Assembly (NCBI GenBank): GCA_965178525.1
Contig: CBCXVS010000092.1
Coordinates: forward strand, 1 to 24,589
DNA length: 24,589 nucleotides
Reading direction: 5' to 3'
Origin: CBCXVS01 sp965178525
GTDB taxonomy: Bacteria > Tectomicrobia > Entotheonellia > Entotheonellales > Entotheonellaceae
A model generated the notes under the pieces. The model saw only the letters and a program-made list of their open reading frames with translations, was not told the DNA's origin and did no database searches. Position 1 is the stretch's first letter. Each line of letters begins with the position of its first letter. The translations under genes were made by a program, and so were the position numbers. Shown piece after piece: positions 15,851 to 24,512 of this stretch.

Positions 15851-18404
15851 ATTGCACGGCCTCCGTGAGATGGACCCGCGCCGCCTGCCGCGCCGGACGA
15901 TAACTGGCGGCAATAGTAGCCAGAACCAGCAGCAGCAGGGTCACGATGGCAAAAGGCGCCGGAATGGTGACTTGTAATGTCCAGCCAAAAACCTGGCGAT
16001 TAATGACATAAATCAAGATCAGGGACAACAAGATGCCGGCCACCAAGCCGCAACACCCGCCGATGACGCCCATGATGCCCCCCTCGATCAGGACGATGCG
16101 CTGTATCCGGCGCTGCGTCGCTCCGACAGCCCGCAGCACGCCGAGTTCGCGCGTGCGCTCGAGAATGGAGGCGTATAAGGCGTTCGTCACGCCCAGTAAG
16201 GCCACGACAATGGCAATAATTTCGAGCGCATAGGTGACGGCGAACGGCTCCTCGACCAACTGCAGCACGCGCTCCTTAAATTTCCCACGCGTGAGCACAT
16301 ACAACGGATAGCGCTCGGCAAAATGGGCCCGAATCCGCTGGGCCGTCTGTTCCGGGCTGGCTCCGGGCGCCAGGAAGATGCCAAAGGCATCGACCTGCGT
16401 ATCGTCCCAATGCGCGGTAAAAGTGCGGCGGTTGATGGTAATGGTGCCACGGTCGGAGGAATAGTCAATCACCACGCCAGCCACCGGAAAGGCATGACGG
16501 CCTTTGGGCGTGTGCAGCATGAGCTGATCGCCCAGACCGAGACCATAACGCCGGCTGAAATTTTCCGAGATCAATACCCCGTCCTGTTCCAACACCTGCC
16601 GCATGGCGTCCTGACGCTCACCGGCGGCGAGCGGGTAGGCGCCGTACTTGGCATAAACGTCAAAATCGAGCGCGACCAGCAGCACCAGGTCGCCACTGTA
16701 TGGCAGATCGATCGCCCGGGCGCTGTCCGCGTCTTCCACGCCCTCGATCATCAGCAGATCCTGCCGCAAACGGTGCGGCAGCGATAATACGCCGCGCTCC
16801 CCGCCAGGCGTGGCCTGATGCACCAGGAGATCGGCGGTCAGGGTTTGCTCGACCCAGATATACACGGTGCGCTGAAAACTCTGGATCATAATGACCACAC
16901 TGATCATCATGGCAAAGCTCGTCAACAGCGCGGCCATGGCCACCGTGCCCCGCCGCCGCGCAAAGAGCAGATTGTCCAGCGCCAGTAATCCCTCCACGCC
17001 TAACCAGCGGGTCAACGTAGGCCGTCCGATATGGCTACAGCCGTGTAGAATCAAAGGGATCAGACAGGACACGGCGAGCACCAGCGCCAAGCAAGCCAGA
17101 TAGCCGAAGATGGCGACCCCACCCACGGCGGGGAAACGGCAGAGGCCATATGACGCCCCTAACAACAGCAGCCCGACACACGTGCTGATCCGGACCGGCG
17201 CCTGGCGCGTCCGAAAGACGCCACGCTGCAGGATGGCCGCTAGCGGACTAATACGGAGAGCTTCCAGGGTTGGCAAGGCCGCCGAAAGCAACGTCGTACC
17301 CAATCCCAGCGCCACGCCAATCAGCACGGTTTCCCAGGTGAGCGTCAGGCGATTCACATGCTCCAGCACGTACCGTGACGACACAGCCGGCGAGACCAGA
17401 TGCAGAGACACCCGTGCCAGCAGCAGCCCCAAACCGATCCCGGCCAGCACCCCCAGGATGCCGAGACCCAGTGCCTCCCCCATCATCAGCCGAAAGATTT
17501 GGCGCCGCATGACACCCAAAGCACGGAGAATACCCAGCTCGCGGCGGCGCTGCACGACGGCGATCGTGGTGCTATTGTAGATCAAAAACATGCCCACAAT
17601 CAGGGCGATCAGGCTCAAGGCCGTGAGATTGACGTGGAACGACCGCAACATTTTCTCGACCGATTCATTTCGCGCCTGCGGCCGCTGCACCTGTACGCCC
17701 TCTCCCAGCCGTTTTTGCAGGATGGCTTGCACCCGCGCCAACGGAAACGCATCGTGTGGCACCACGTCAATACGGTCCAGACGGCCCACCCGGTCGAATA
17801 GGACCTGCGCCGCGGCGATATCCATAATGGCAAAATGACCGCCCAGGGCTTGCGCCGCGCCTTCCGGGCGGAGGAAACCTCGCACGATCAGCTCCTGCGT
17901 CCCCTGTGAGGTATAAATGTGCATCGGCGCGCCAATAGCAAGGCCATGGCGCATGGCAAAACGCTCACTGAGAATGATCGATCCCGGCTGGGTTAGCAGC
18001 GCCAAGGGTTCCTGGCGGCCGCCTTCGAGCCAGCGGAAGGAATAATCGCGCACCGCACGGTCCGCAATCACATCGATTCCGGCCACGAGCAACGCCGCGC
18101 CTTGCGCTTCCTGCACCAGGACGTCACTCAGGATCAAGGGCGCCACCGAGGCCACGCCCGGGAGCCGGCGCACCAACGGCAGCACGGCCTCATTGAGCGG
18201 CGCGCCACGGCCGGTAATTTCGAGACTAGCCCGGCCGGCAATGGCTTCCACCGTGCGGCCGAAGGCCCGCAGGGTGCTGATATTCGTCACCTGCACCGCC
18301 ACAAACACGGCGACGCCAAGCGCGATGCCCAGTAGGGGAAAGAAAAGCCGCAAACGATACTGACGCACATACGGCAGGCTGACAAAGTAAAAGAGAGTAC
18401 GCAT
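15843..18404 (-). CDS. FtsX/MacB-type ABC transporter permease, two modules
   Basis: This 853-residue inner-membrane permease contains two FtsX-like modules. The first has an N-terminal helix (FFPLLGIALGVAVFVAVQV), a long periplasmic domain to about residue 260, and then helices near 265-395 (LTALSLIALIVGMFLIYNST, the RRRELGILRALG coupling helix, ALGLGILGVLAGIGLGLLLA). The second starts near residue 485 (RRGTVAMAALLTSFAMMISV). It ends with the mirror set (LEIIAIVVALLGVTNALYAS, RTRELGVLRAVGATQRR, and two final helices). One polypeptide therefore supplies the usual two permease copies, as in AttF/AttG fusions. Such systems move or extract lipoproteins or hydrophobic compounds by mechanotransmission. 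It lies 3 bases after the ATPase gene. Confidence 0.9.
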   Translation of the reverse strand: MRTLFYFVSLPYVRQYRLRLFFPLLGIALGVAVFVAVQVTNISTLRAFGRTVEAIAGRASLEITGRGAPLNEAVLPLVRRLPGVASVAPLILSDVLVQEAQGAALLVAGIDVIADRAVRDYSFRWLEGGRQEPLALLTQPGSIILSERFAMRHGLAIGAPMHIYTSQGTQELIVRGFLRPEGAAQALGGHFAIMDIAAAQVLFDRVGRLDRIDVVPHDAFPLARVQAILQKRLGEGVQVQRPQARNESVEKMLRSFHVNLTALSLIALIVGMFLIYNSTTIAVVQRRRELGILRALGVMRRQIFRLMMGEALGLGILGVLAGIGLGLLLARVSLHLVSPAVSSRYVLEHVNRLTLTWETVLIGVALGLGTTLLSAALPTLEALRISPLAAILQRGVFRTRQAPVRISTCVGLLLLGASYGLCRFPAVGGVAIFGYLACLALVLAVSCLIPLILHGCSHIGRPTLTRWLGVEGLLALDNLLFARRRGTVAMAALLTSFAMMISVVIMIQSFQRTVYIWVEQTLTADLLVHQATPGGERGVLSLPHRLRQDLLMIEGVEDADSARAIDLPYSGDLVLLVALDFDVYAKYGAYPLAAGERQDAMRQVLEQDGVLISENFSRRYGLGLGDQLMLHTPKGRHAFPVAGVVIDYSSDRGTITINRRTFTAHWDDTQVDAFGIFLAPGASPEQTAQRIRAHFAERYPLYVLTRGKFKERVLQLVEEPFAVTYALEIIAIVVALLGVTNALYASILERTRELGVLRAVGATQRRIQRIVLIEGGIMGVIGGCCGLVAGILLSLILIYVINRQVFGWTLQVTIPAPFAIVTLLLLVLATIAASYRPARQAARVHLTEAVQYE

Positions 18405-18407
18405 CGG

Positions 18408-19112
18408 TTAACGCATGGCAGGAGAAATGCTAACGATGGCCCCATCCTGGAGCTCCACGACCCGATCAGCACGCGCCACGACACCACGGTCATGGGTGGC
18501 CAGCAGCAGGGTTTTGCCCATTTCTTTACAACTCCGGTAAAGCAAATCCAACACCAGATGCCCGCTGTGGGAATCGAGATTCCCCGTTGGCTCATCGGCC
18601 AGGACAATCGGTGCATCGTTGGCCAAGGCCCGGGCCAGCGCCACTCGCTGCATCTCGCCACCCGAGAGTTCGCCGGGCCGGGCGCTCAAGCGTGGCCTGA
18701 GATTGACCCAATCGAGCAACTCCGCCGCCCGCTCTGTGGCGTGTTGCGGTGACTGGCCAGCGAGCAAAAGCGGTAGTGCCGTATTTTCCTGTGCGGTCAG
18801 AGTCGGGAGCAGATTAAAAAACTGAAAGACAAAACCGATCGTATGCAAGCGCAGAGCCGACAACTGCGCATCCGTCATCGTGCTCAACGCCATGCCGGTA
18901 ATCGCGATGGTTCCGCTCGTCGGCGTTTCCAACCCCGCAATCAGATGCAACAGCGTACTCTTACCCGAGCCACTGACGCCGGTAATCGCAAGAAATTCGC
19001 CCGTGGCCACCTCCAGGCTGACGCTATCCACCGCCCGAATCGTCTGCGCCCCTTGCTGAAAACTTTTGCATACATTTTCTAATGCAATATAGCTCGATGC
19101 CGTCGTACTCAT
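18408..19112 (-). CDS. LolD/MacB-type ABC transporter ATP-binding protein
   Basis: This 234-residue ATPase has a complete set of motifs: Walker A GVSGSGKST, the Q-loop in IGFVFQFFNLLP, signature LSGGEMQRVALARAL, Walker B IVLADEPTGNLD, and the switch His in LLATHD. The FQFFNLLPTLTAQEN segment and overall length place it in the LolD/MacB/FtsE-like group that powers FtsX-type permeases. The start at 19112 (MSTTASS) is preferred because AAGGG lies 6 bases before it. It leads the three-gene operon with the permease and AttH-like protein. Export or extraction from the membrane is the likely direction. Confidence 0.92.
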   Translation of the reverse strand: MSTTASSYIALENVCKSFQQGAQTIRAVDSVSLEVATGEFLAITGVSGSGKSTLLHLIAGLETPTSGTIAITGMALSTMTDAQLSALRLHTIGFVFQFFNLLPTLTAQENTALPLLLAGQSPQHATERAAELLDWVNLRPRLSARPGELSGGEMQRVALARALANDAPIVLADEPTGNLDSHSGHLVLDLLYRSCKEMGKTLLLATHDRGVVARADRVVELQDGAIVSISPAMR

Positions 19113-19213
19113 CCAATACCCTTTACATACCACGCCCAACTGATACTCTACATCTTCCTCAAGCGTAGGTTATCCGCTCCTTCCCTGTCAACGTCTCCCA
19201 CCTCCCCTCTTCC

Positions 19214-19241
19214 ATTCCGCATTCCGCATTCCGCATTCGCC
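19214..19241. repeat. Heptamer array after rlmI (gcggaat units)
   Basis: Three perfect copies of a 7-mer (attccgc on plus, gcggaat in the gene's sense) at 19214-19234, plus a degenerate fourth at 19235-19241, begin directly after the rlmI stop codon at 19242-19244. A similar gcggcat array follows the flavin-reductase gene at 24269. Confidence 0.8.
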
Positions 19242-20424
19242 TCACCAAGCTTCCACCGCCATGCCCTTCAGATATCCCGTCTCCGGAATCGCTAGAACTT
19301 CCGGATGATGCGCCGTCTGGCTGAAACGTTGCCGCACCACGAGTTGCCGCCGGGCATCGCCGGCAGCTGCCTGTAGCACGGCTTCGAAACGCCCACGATC
19401 GACGTAATACGAACAGGTAAAAGCCACGAGAATACCGCCAGGACGCAAGAGCTTCAGGGCGCGCAGATTGATCTCTTTGTAGCCTGCCAGCGCTTTGGGA
19501 ACGGCATCGCGATGGCGGGTGAAGGACGGTGGATCGCAGGATCACCACATCGAACTGTTGCCCATCTTTGGCCAACTGGCGTAAAGCATCAAAAACATTG
19601 ACCGCTTCAAACCGGCAGCAATCGCCCAGGTTATTGTGCGCCGCATTGCGCTGCGCCAGGGCCAAGGCCGATTCGGAACTCTCGAGCCCGAGCACCGTTG
19701 CGGCTCCGGCAGCAGCGGCGTGCAGGGTAAAGGCGCCGCTATAGCAAAAGGCATCGAGCACGGCGCCACCAAGCGGCACATAATTGCGCAAGGCCAAGTG
19801 GTTATCGGCCTGATCGAGATAAAACCCCGTTTTATGGCCCTCGGCTACATCCACCTCAAAGGTCAACCCACCGGCGCGGATATGGCGCACCGTTGGGAAG
19901 GGCTCGGTGAGAAAGCAATGGCCCAATTCCAAACCATCATTGCGGCGCACGTTCGCATCATTGCGTAGGTAGACGTGCTCGATCCCGGTCAATTCCCGCA
20001 CAAAACCCGCCACGGCCTCTTGCCGCTGATCCATGCCCAGAGCGGTCGATTGCAGCACCAAGACGTCCTCGTAACGGTCGACGGTGAGCCCCGGCAGCAA
20101 ATCTCCCTCGGCATACACCAGCCGCAAACTGCTGGCCTCAGGATAGAGCTGCTGCCGCCGTTGCACAGCCCAGGCCAGACGCTGCCGCAAGAAGTCGTCA
20201 TTGACCGCCTCCTGCGCCTGGCGTGTCAGGATGCGCACGCGAATTTTCGAGCGGCTATTAAAATACCCGCGCCCGAGAAACGCACCGTTCCAGCTCATGC
20301 AATCCACCACATCGCCATCCCGTGGCTTGCCCTTGACCGTGGCAATTTCGCCTCCGTAGACCCAGGGATGCCCCAGCTGTGGGCGCCGCTCGCGCCCCTT
20401 TCGTAAAATGACACGGAAATGCAT
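19242..20424 (-). pseudogene. rlmI: RlmI-like 23S rRNA cytosine methyltransferase, frameshifted
   Basis: This is a class I SAM methyltransferase with an N-terminal PUA domain (VILRKGRERRPQLGHPWVYGGE), the RlmI/RlmK-like layout that makes m5C in 23S rRNA. SAM-site segments are GHKTGFYLDQADNHLAL, VLDAFCYSGAFTLHAAAAGA (motif I) and VLGLESSESALALAQRNA. Motif IV should read FDVVILDPPSF, but at about 19536 there is one extra base after ATC-CTG. The written frame turns to nonsense there and runs to 19159. In the shifted frame DPPSFTRHRDAVPKALAGYK, LRPGGILVAFTCSYYVDR and HPEVLAIPETGYLKGMA continue to a natural stop at 19242. Corrected length is about 394 residues, normal for the family. Confidence 0.85.
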
Positions 20425-20569
20425 GTGCCTCCCTCTCCCGGAGCAACGCCGGCATGGTGGTTTCTCTGAGTAGACGTATGCGGAACGAGTTGGTATAGTC
20501 CTGCCATATGTTCACATTACCGTGATTCCCAGGTCTGATCCACGAACCCAACGGATGAAGGATATCCAC

Positions 20570-21874
20570 ATGAGGGCGGATATGGAAACAATTGTCTCGC
20601 TGTGCAAACGACGGGGATTTATTTTCCAAAGCAGTGAGATTTACGGTGGCCTCGGTAGTACCTGGGATTATGGGCCGTTGGGTGTTGAGCTGAAAAATAA
20701 CGTGAAACGCGCCTGGTGGCAAGACATGGTCTACCGGCGCGATGACATGGAAGGTCTGGACGCCGCGATTTTGATGCATCCCAAAGTCTGGGAAGCGTCC
20801 GGTCATGTGGCCGGGTTTACGGATCCGATGGTCGATTGCAAGGTCTGCAAAAAGCGCTTCCGGGCGGATCATATCGACGGCGACGTCTGTCCGGAATGCG
20901 GCGGGGAATTGACCGAAGCCCGGCAATTCAACTTGATGTTCAAGACCTTTATGGGGCCGCTGGAAGACGATGCCGCACTCGCGTATCTTCGTCCTGAGAC
21001 GGCGCAAGGCATCTTCGTCAACTTCACCAACGTGCTGGAATCACGCCGCCGCAAACTCCCGTTCGGCATTGCCCAGATCGGCAAAAGCTTCCGCAATGAA
21101 ATCACGCCGGGAAATTTTACGTTTCGCACGCGGGAGTTCGAGCAAATGGAAATGGAATACTTTGTCGAACCCGATCACGCGGATGAATGGTTTGACTATT
21201 GGGTCCAGGAGCGCCACAACTGGTACAGGCGCTATGGCATCCGCCCGGAGAATTTGCGCCTCCGCCCGCACGAAAGCGATGAGCTGGCGCATTATGCCAA
21301 GGGTTGCTACGACGTCGAATACCTGTTTCCCATGGGATGGTCGGAGCTGGAGGGCATTGCCCATCGTGGCGATTACGATCTCAAGGCGCATACCGCGGCA
21401 AGTGGCCGCAATTTGACCTACTTTGATGATCAAACGCGTCAGCGCTTCACGCCGTATGTGATTGAACCGGCGGCCGGCGCGGACCGCACCACGTTGGCGT
21501 TTCTCGTTGACGCCTATCGGCAGGAAGAAATTCGCGGCCGTGAGCGTGCGGTGCTGAAACTGCACCCGGCGCTCGCGCCGATCAAGGTGGCCATTCTACC
21601 GCTCTTGCGGAATCGAGCGGACGTCGTGGAAACGGCCAAAACGCTATACGCTGACCTGCGTCGTTTTTTCCCCGCTGACTACAACGACACCGGCGCCATC
21701 GGACGGCTTTACGCGCGGCAGGATGAGGTGGGTACACCTTTTTGTATCACGATTGATGTCCAAACCCTGGAGGATCAGCAAGTCACCATTCGCGACCGCG
21801 ATACCACAGAGCAGGAACGCATTGCGCTGGATCAGGTGCGAACGTACATTCAGGACAAAATGATCGTCGAGTAA
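20570..21874 (+). CDS. glyQS: Glycyl-tRNA synthetase, single-chain (alpha2) type
   Basis: This 434-residue class II synthetase charges tRNA-Gly and is of the homodimer type, not the GlyQ/GlyS tetramer. The N-terminus ETIVSLCKRRGFIFQSSEIY and GSTWDYGPLGVELKNN are diagnostic. A Cys-x2-Cys ... Cys-x2-Cys zinc-ribbon-like insertion (CKVCKKRF ... CPECGGEL) follows. Class II motifs are LRPETAQGIFVNFTN, FRNEITPGNFTFRTREFEQM (motif 2) and IEPAAGADRTTLAFLVDAY (motif 3). The C-terminal anticodon domain starts near HPALAPIKVAILPL. The start at 20570 is chosen because AAGGAT lies 6 bases before that ATG. Earlier in-frame ATGs at 20522 and 20555 lack a ribosome site. It is divergent from rlmI and appears intact. 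Confidence 0.95.
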   Translation: MRADMETIVSLCKRRGFIFQSSEIYGGLGSTWDYGPLGVELKNNVKRAWWQDMVYRRDDMEGLDAAILMHPKVWEASGHVAGFTDPMVDCKVCKKRFRADHIDGDVCPECGGELTEARQFNLMFKTFMGPLEDDAALAYLRPETAQGIFVNFTNVLESRRRKLPFGIAQIGKSFRNEITPGNFTFRTREFEQMEMEYFVEPDHADEWFDYWVQERHNWYRRYGIRPENLRLRPHESDELAHYAKGCYDVEYLFPMGWSELEGIAHRGDYDLKAHTAASGRNLTYFDDQTRQRFTPYVIEPAAGADRTTLAFLVDAYRQEEIRGRERAVLKLHPALAPIKVAILPLLRNRADVVETAKTLYADLRRFFPADYNDTGAIGRLYARQDEVGTPFCITIDVQTLEDQQVTIRDRDTTEQERIALDQVRTYIQDKMIVE

Positions 21875-21896
21875 ATTCGGCGCGGCATGTCTGATT

Positions 21897-21918
21897 CCCC
21901 CCTTTGTGCAAAGGGGGA
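21897..21918. terminator. Hairpin between convergent glyQS and ABC ATPase genes
   Basis: cccccttt pairs with aaaggggg (8-bp perfect stem) around a GTGC loop, 25 bases after the glyQS stop. It sits between two convergent genes, where a bidirectional terminator is expected. The missing T-run means it may only partly terminate, or may act with Rho. Confidence 0.55.
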
Positions 21919-21966
21919 GTTGAAGGAGGACGAGCCTTGTCCTGGCGCATATCGGTTGGACGTGTC

Positions 21967-23152
21967 TCAGGCATAGACATGGACGGCTGATGCCTTGAAC
22001 GTCACATAGACCACCCCGCCGATGGTCAGCCCCAACGTGTCGAAGGAATGGCGCGTAATGCGGACATGCAGACGCTCTCCGATATCGACCAAGACATCGA
22101 GCTGTGGCCCGAGGGCGCTCACCTGCATGACTTGGCCAGCAAAGCCATTACGCGCGCTCGAGTCCAGTGGGAGAGACGACAGCACAATATCCTCAGGGGG
22201 GATGGCGATACAAGACGCAGTCTGGATGTGATCGGGCACCATCACCGTGAGCCCCCCCGTCACAAAGCAGGTCGCGTCTTCATTTTTCATTAAGGCGCCG
22301 CGCAACATATTTTCCAGCGGTTGCGCGACACTACGTCCCTGATCGAGTGTGATGACCTCATCGCTCAACCGGTATGCTTGCGCCATATCGTGCGTCGTAA
22401 AGAGCACGGTGCGTTGCCGCTCCTGTTGTAAGGCCTCAACCAGGGTTTCAATAATATAGCTACTTTGCACATCAAGATTCGCCGTCGGCTCATCCAGCAG
22501 AAGCACGTCAGGTTCCAACACCAGCGCCCGTGCCAACGCGACGCGTTGGGTCTGTCCTCCGGAAAGGTTCCGGGCCGGGCGTTTAGCGAAATCCGCCATG
22601 TGCACCTGATCCAGCGCCGCCGTGCCACGACGGGCACGTCCGCCGTGGCACGCCACGGATCCTAAGGCCATACGCCACATTGTGAAAGACTGAGGTGCGA
22701 AAAAGCAGGGGTTGCTGGCTCACCCACACGACGTGTTGACGCAACACCTTGGCCGCCGCCGCCGTCTGCATCATATCCTGGCCATGCCACAGGATGCATC
22801 CGGACTGCGGCCGTGTGATCAAGGTGAGCACTCTAAACAGCGTGGTCTTTCCGGCTCCGTTGGGGCCGATAACGGCGTATACGCGACCGGCGTGAATATC
22901 CAGTGCCGCGAGTGCTAGAGCCGTGTGACCCGGACTGTACGCGACCTCGATATCCCGCAGCGCCAAGACGACCGGGTCCGCTGGCGGTCTGCCCGAACGG
23001 TCTTCATCCCGCACAGGGTCCTTGTCTCTGTCCTTGACAGGGAGGGACGCCTTCGCTATGGTGCCGTCAGTGGAGCTAAAAGAGGTCCACAGTTTTGTAA
23101 AGAAATGAGGGGACTTGGACATACCTTTTTGTACAGACTTTTCTAGAGGCAT
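21967..23152 (-). pseudogene. Tungstate/molybdate-type ABC ATP-binding protein with TOBE-like tail, frameshifted
   Basis: This is the ATPase of an oxyanion-type importer (TupC/ModC/WtpC-like). The upstream frame has an unusually long polar N-terminal leader of about 60 residues, then LALRDIEVAYSPGHTALAL, Walker A GPNGAGKTT and the Q-loop in VVWVSQQPLLFRTSV. One extra base in a ccc run (plus-strand 22632-22634) shifts the frame near GVPRR. The second frame then carries NLSGGQTQRVALARAL, Walker B VLLLDEPTANLD, VLFTTHD and a C-terminal TOBE-like domain (GFAGQVMQVSALGPQLDVLV). Corrected length is about 394 residues. No permease or binding protein is beside it. The start at 23152 has GGAG close upstream, but a later start is possible. 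Confidence 0.83.
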
Positions 23153-23208
23153 TCAGCTCCAGGCTCCTATTTGAGTATTGATCATGTTGCTGACAAAGGA
23201 TACACGCG

Positions 23209-23631
23209 ATGCCGCCGTTCCTTCCCACGCTCACGGTCGTTGCCGGTCTCATCCGCCAAGAGGACACGTTACTGATCTGCCAAAGGCGACGTGGCGACGC
23301 CTTCGAACTCAAGTGGGAATTCCCTGGTGGCAAAGTCGAACGGGGCGAAGCGTATAAAGAGGGACTCCGCCGCGAGCTGCACGAGGAGCTGGGTATCGAT
23401 GCCGACATCGGTCCGGAACGCTATCGGGCGCGCCATCACTACCCAGGCAAATACACGGTCGAACTCATTTTCTACGATATCACGACCTTTCGTGGCATGC
23501 TCCGGAACCGTGTCTTCGAGCAGATTTGTTGGGCCAATCCCACGTCACTACCAACTTTTGATTTCCTCGATGGCGACGCCGAACTCATTACCCTTCTGAG
23601 CCAGGGGACACTGCCTCCAGCCTCAATATAG
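23209..23631 (+). CDS. mutT: MutT-like Nudix hydrolase
   Basis: This 140-residue Nudix protein carries a complete Nudix box, GGKVERGEAYKEGLRREL followed by HEELGI, which supplies the metal-binding glutamates. The N-terminus VVAGLIRQEDTLLICQRRRG and the WEFPGGK segment are typical of MutT, which cleans 8-oxo-dGTP from the nucleotide pool. The end (CWANPTSLPTFDFLDGDAEL) matches the MutT C-terminal helix. The length fits the family. It is divergent from the ABC ATPase gene. Other nucleoside triphosphate substrates cannot be excluded. Confidence 0.9.
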   Translation: MPPFLPTLTVVAGLIRQEDTLLICQRRRGDAFELKWEFPGGKVERGEAYKEGLRRELHEELGIDADIGPERYRARHHYPGKYTVELIFYDITTFRGMLRNRVFEQICWANPTSLPTFDFLDGDAELITLLSQGTLPPASI

Positions 23632-23743
23632 CGCCGTGGGGGGCACCATATCATGAGCACCGTGGCAAATCTAACCTTTTTTTGTCCGGAGATACAGCCG
23701 AGGATATTCGGACATGTATCCATCCTATACAACGAGGTATAGC

Positions 23744-24265
23744 ATGGAACACGGCCTGGCCCAGGCGCTGGCGGCGCTCACAACTGGCATCTATGTCCTG
23801 ACCGTACAGGCCGGAAGCCGTCAGCACGGCATGAGTTCGTCCTGGGTCACGCAGGTGTCAGGCGAACCCCTCCTCATCATGGCGGCAGTCGACCAAAATC
23901 ATGGCACCCATGACCTGATCTTCGACAGCCACGCTTTTGCGCTCAACGTGGTCGGCTCTCAGAGTCAGCATCTGGAAGATTATTTCTATTCGGCCCAAGC
24001 CCGGCGTCCGGACAATCTTGCCCCATTCGCCCTCGAAACCGGCGTGACCGGAACACCGCTGTTGCGCGATGCGCTCGCCTCGCTCGATTGCTGTTTGGTT
24101 TCCACGCATGCCGCAGGCGACCATACGCTCTTCGTTGGAGAGGTGGTGGAGGCGCGCGTTCGCACGGCGGATACCGCCCTCACGAGTCACGATTTGCCGT
24201 ATATCTATCTCGGGGGAAAGACATTGTACGACCGGGCCAGCCGGCGGCCTTTGGAGCCAACGTAA
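23744..24265 (+). CDS. Flavin-reductase-like FMN-binding protein
   Basis: This 173-residue protein has the split-barrel flavin reductase domain. ALAALTTGIYVLTVQAG at the N-terminus, GMSSSWVTQVSGEPLLIMAA (the FMN-contact 'G-hydrophobic-x-x-S/T' loop and following strand), and HAFALNVVGSQSQHLEDYF are in the right order. The later VVEARV and LPYIYLGGKTLYD segments match the end of the family, with the conserved 'Y..G..Y' pattern. Family members reduce free flavin for two-component monooxygenases, or act as FMN-bound oxidoreductases. The start at 23744 is preferred because GAGG lies 6 bases upstream, against an earlier in-frame ATG at 23714. No partner monooxygenase is adjacent. It appears intact. 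Confidence 0.85.
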   Translation: MEHGLAQALAALTTGIYVLTVQAGSRQHGMSSSWVTQVSGEPLLIMAAVDQNHGTHDLIFDSHAFALNVVGSQSQHLEDYFYSAQARRPDNLAPFALETGVTGTPLLRDALASLDCCLVSTHAAGDHTLFVGEVVEARVRTADTALTSHDLPYIYLGGKTLYDRASRRPLEPT

Positions 24266-24268
24266 CAA

Positions 24269-24289
24269 ATGCGGCATGCGGCATGTGGC
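24269..24289. repeat. Heptamer array after the flavin-reductase gene (atgcggc units)
   Basis: Two perfect copies (24269-24275, 24276-24282) and one copy with a single change (24283-24289) begin 4 bases after the TAA stop and are followed by a G-rich tract. The unit gcggcat differs by one base from the gcggaat unit after rlmI and has the same orientation relative to its gene. Confidence 0.75.
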
Positions 24290-24512
24290 ATCAGGGAGGG
24301 GGCCATGGCCCCGTTGGGAGAGAGGCGCAATCGCAGCGTGCAAGGAGGCGAACACGCTTGCGACCGGGACCATGGCACTGTTGCCATGCTTCCACCAAGG
24401 CGGAGGGCGCCGTTGGACAGCTCAACGGCAACATGACACAGCACGTCATGGTATAAGCAATACCTATGCCATTATTAATAGTATTTATTTTTCAATATCT
24501 TAAAGGAATTTA
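24290..24512. other. Gene-free tail with palindromes
   Basis: No gene is seen. A perfect 14-bp palindrome, ggggccatggcccc, lies at 24299-24312. A hairpin catggca-ctgt-tgccatg lies at 24371-24388. The last 50 bases before the element are AT-rich, in sharp contrast to the GC-rich stretch before them. Confidence 0.5.

Noticed and set aside
19214..19241. CRISPR-like array
   Set aside because: The units are 7 bases without spacers. It is a microsatellite-type array.
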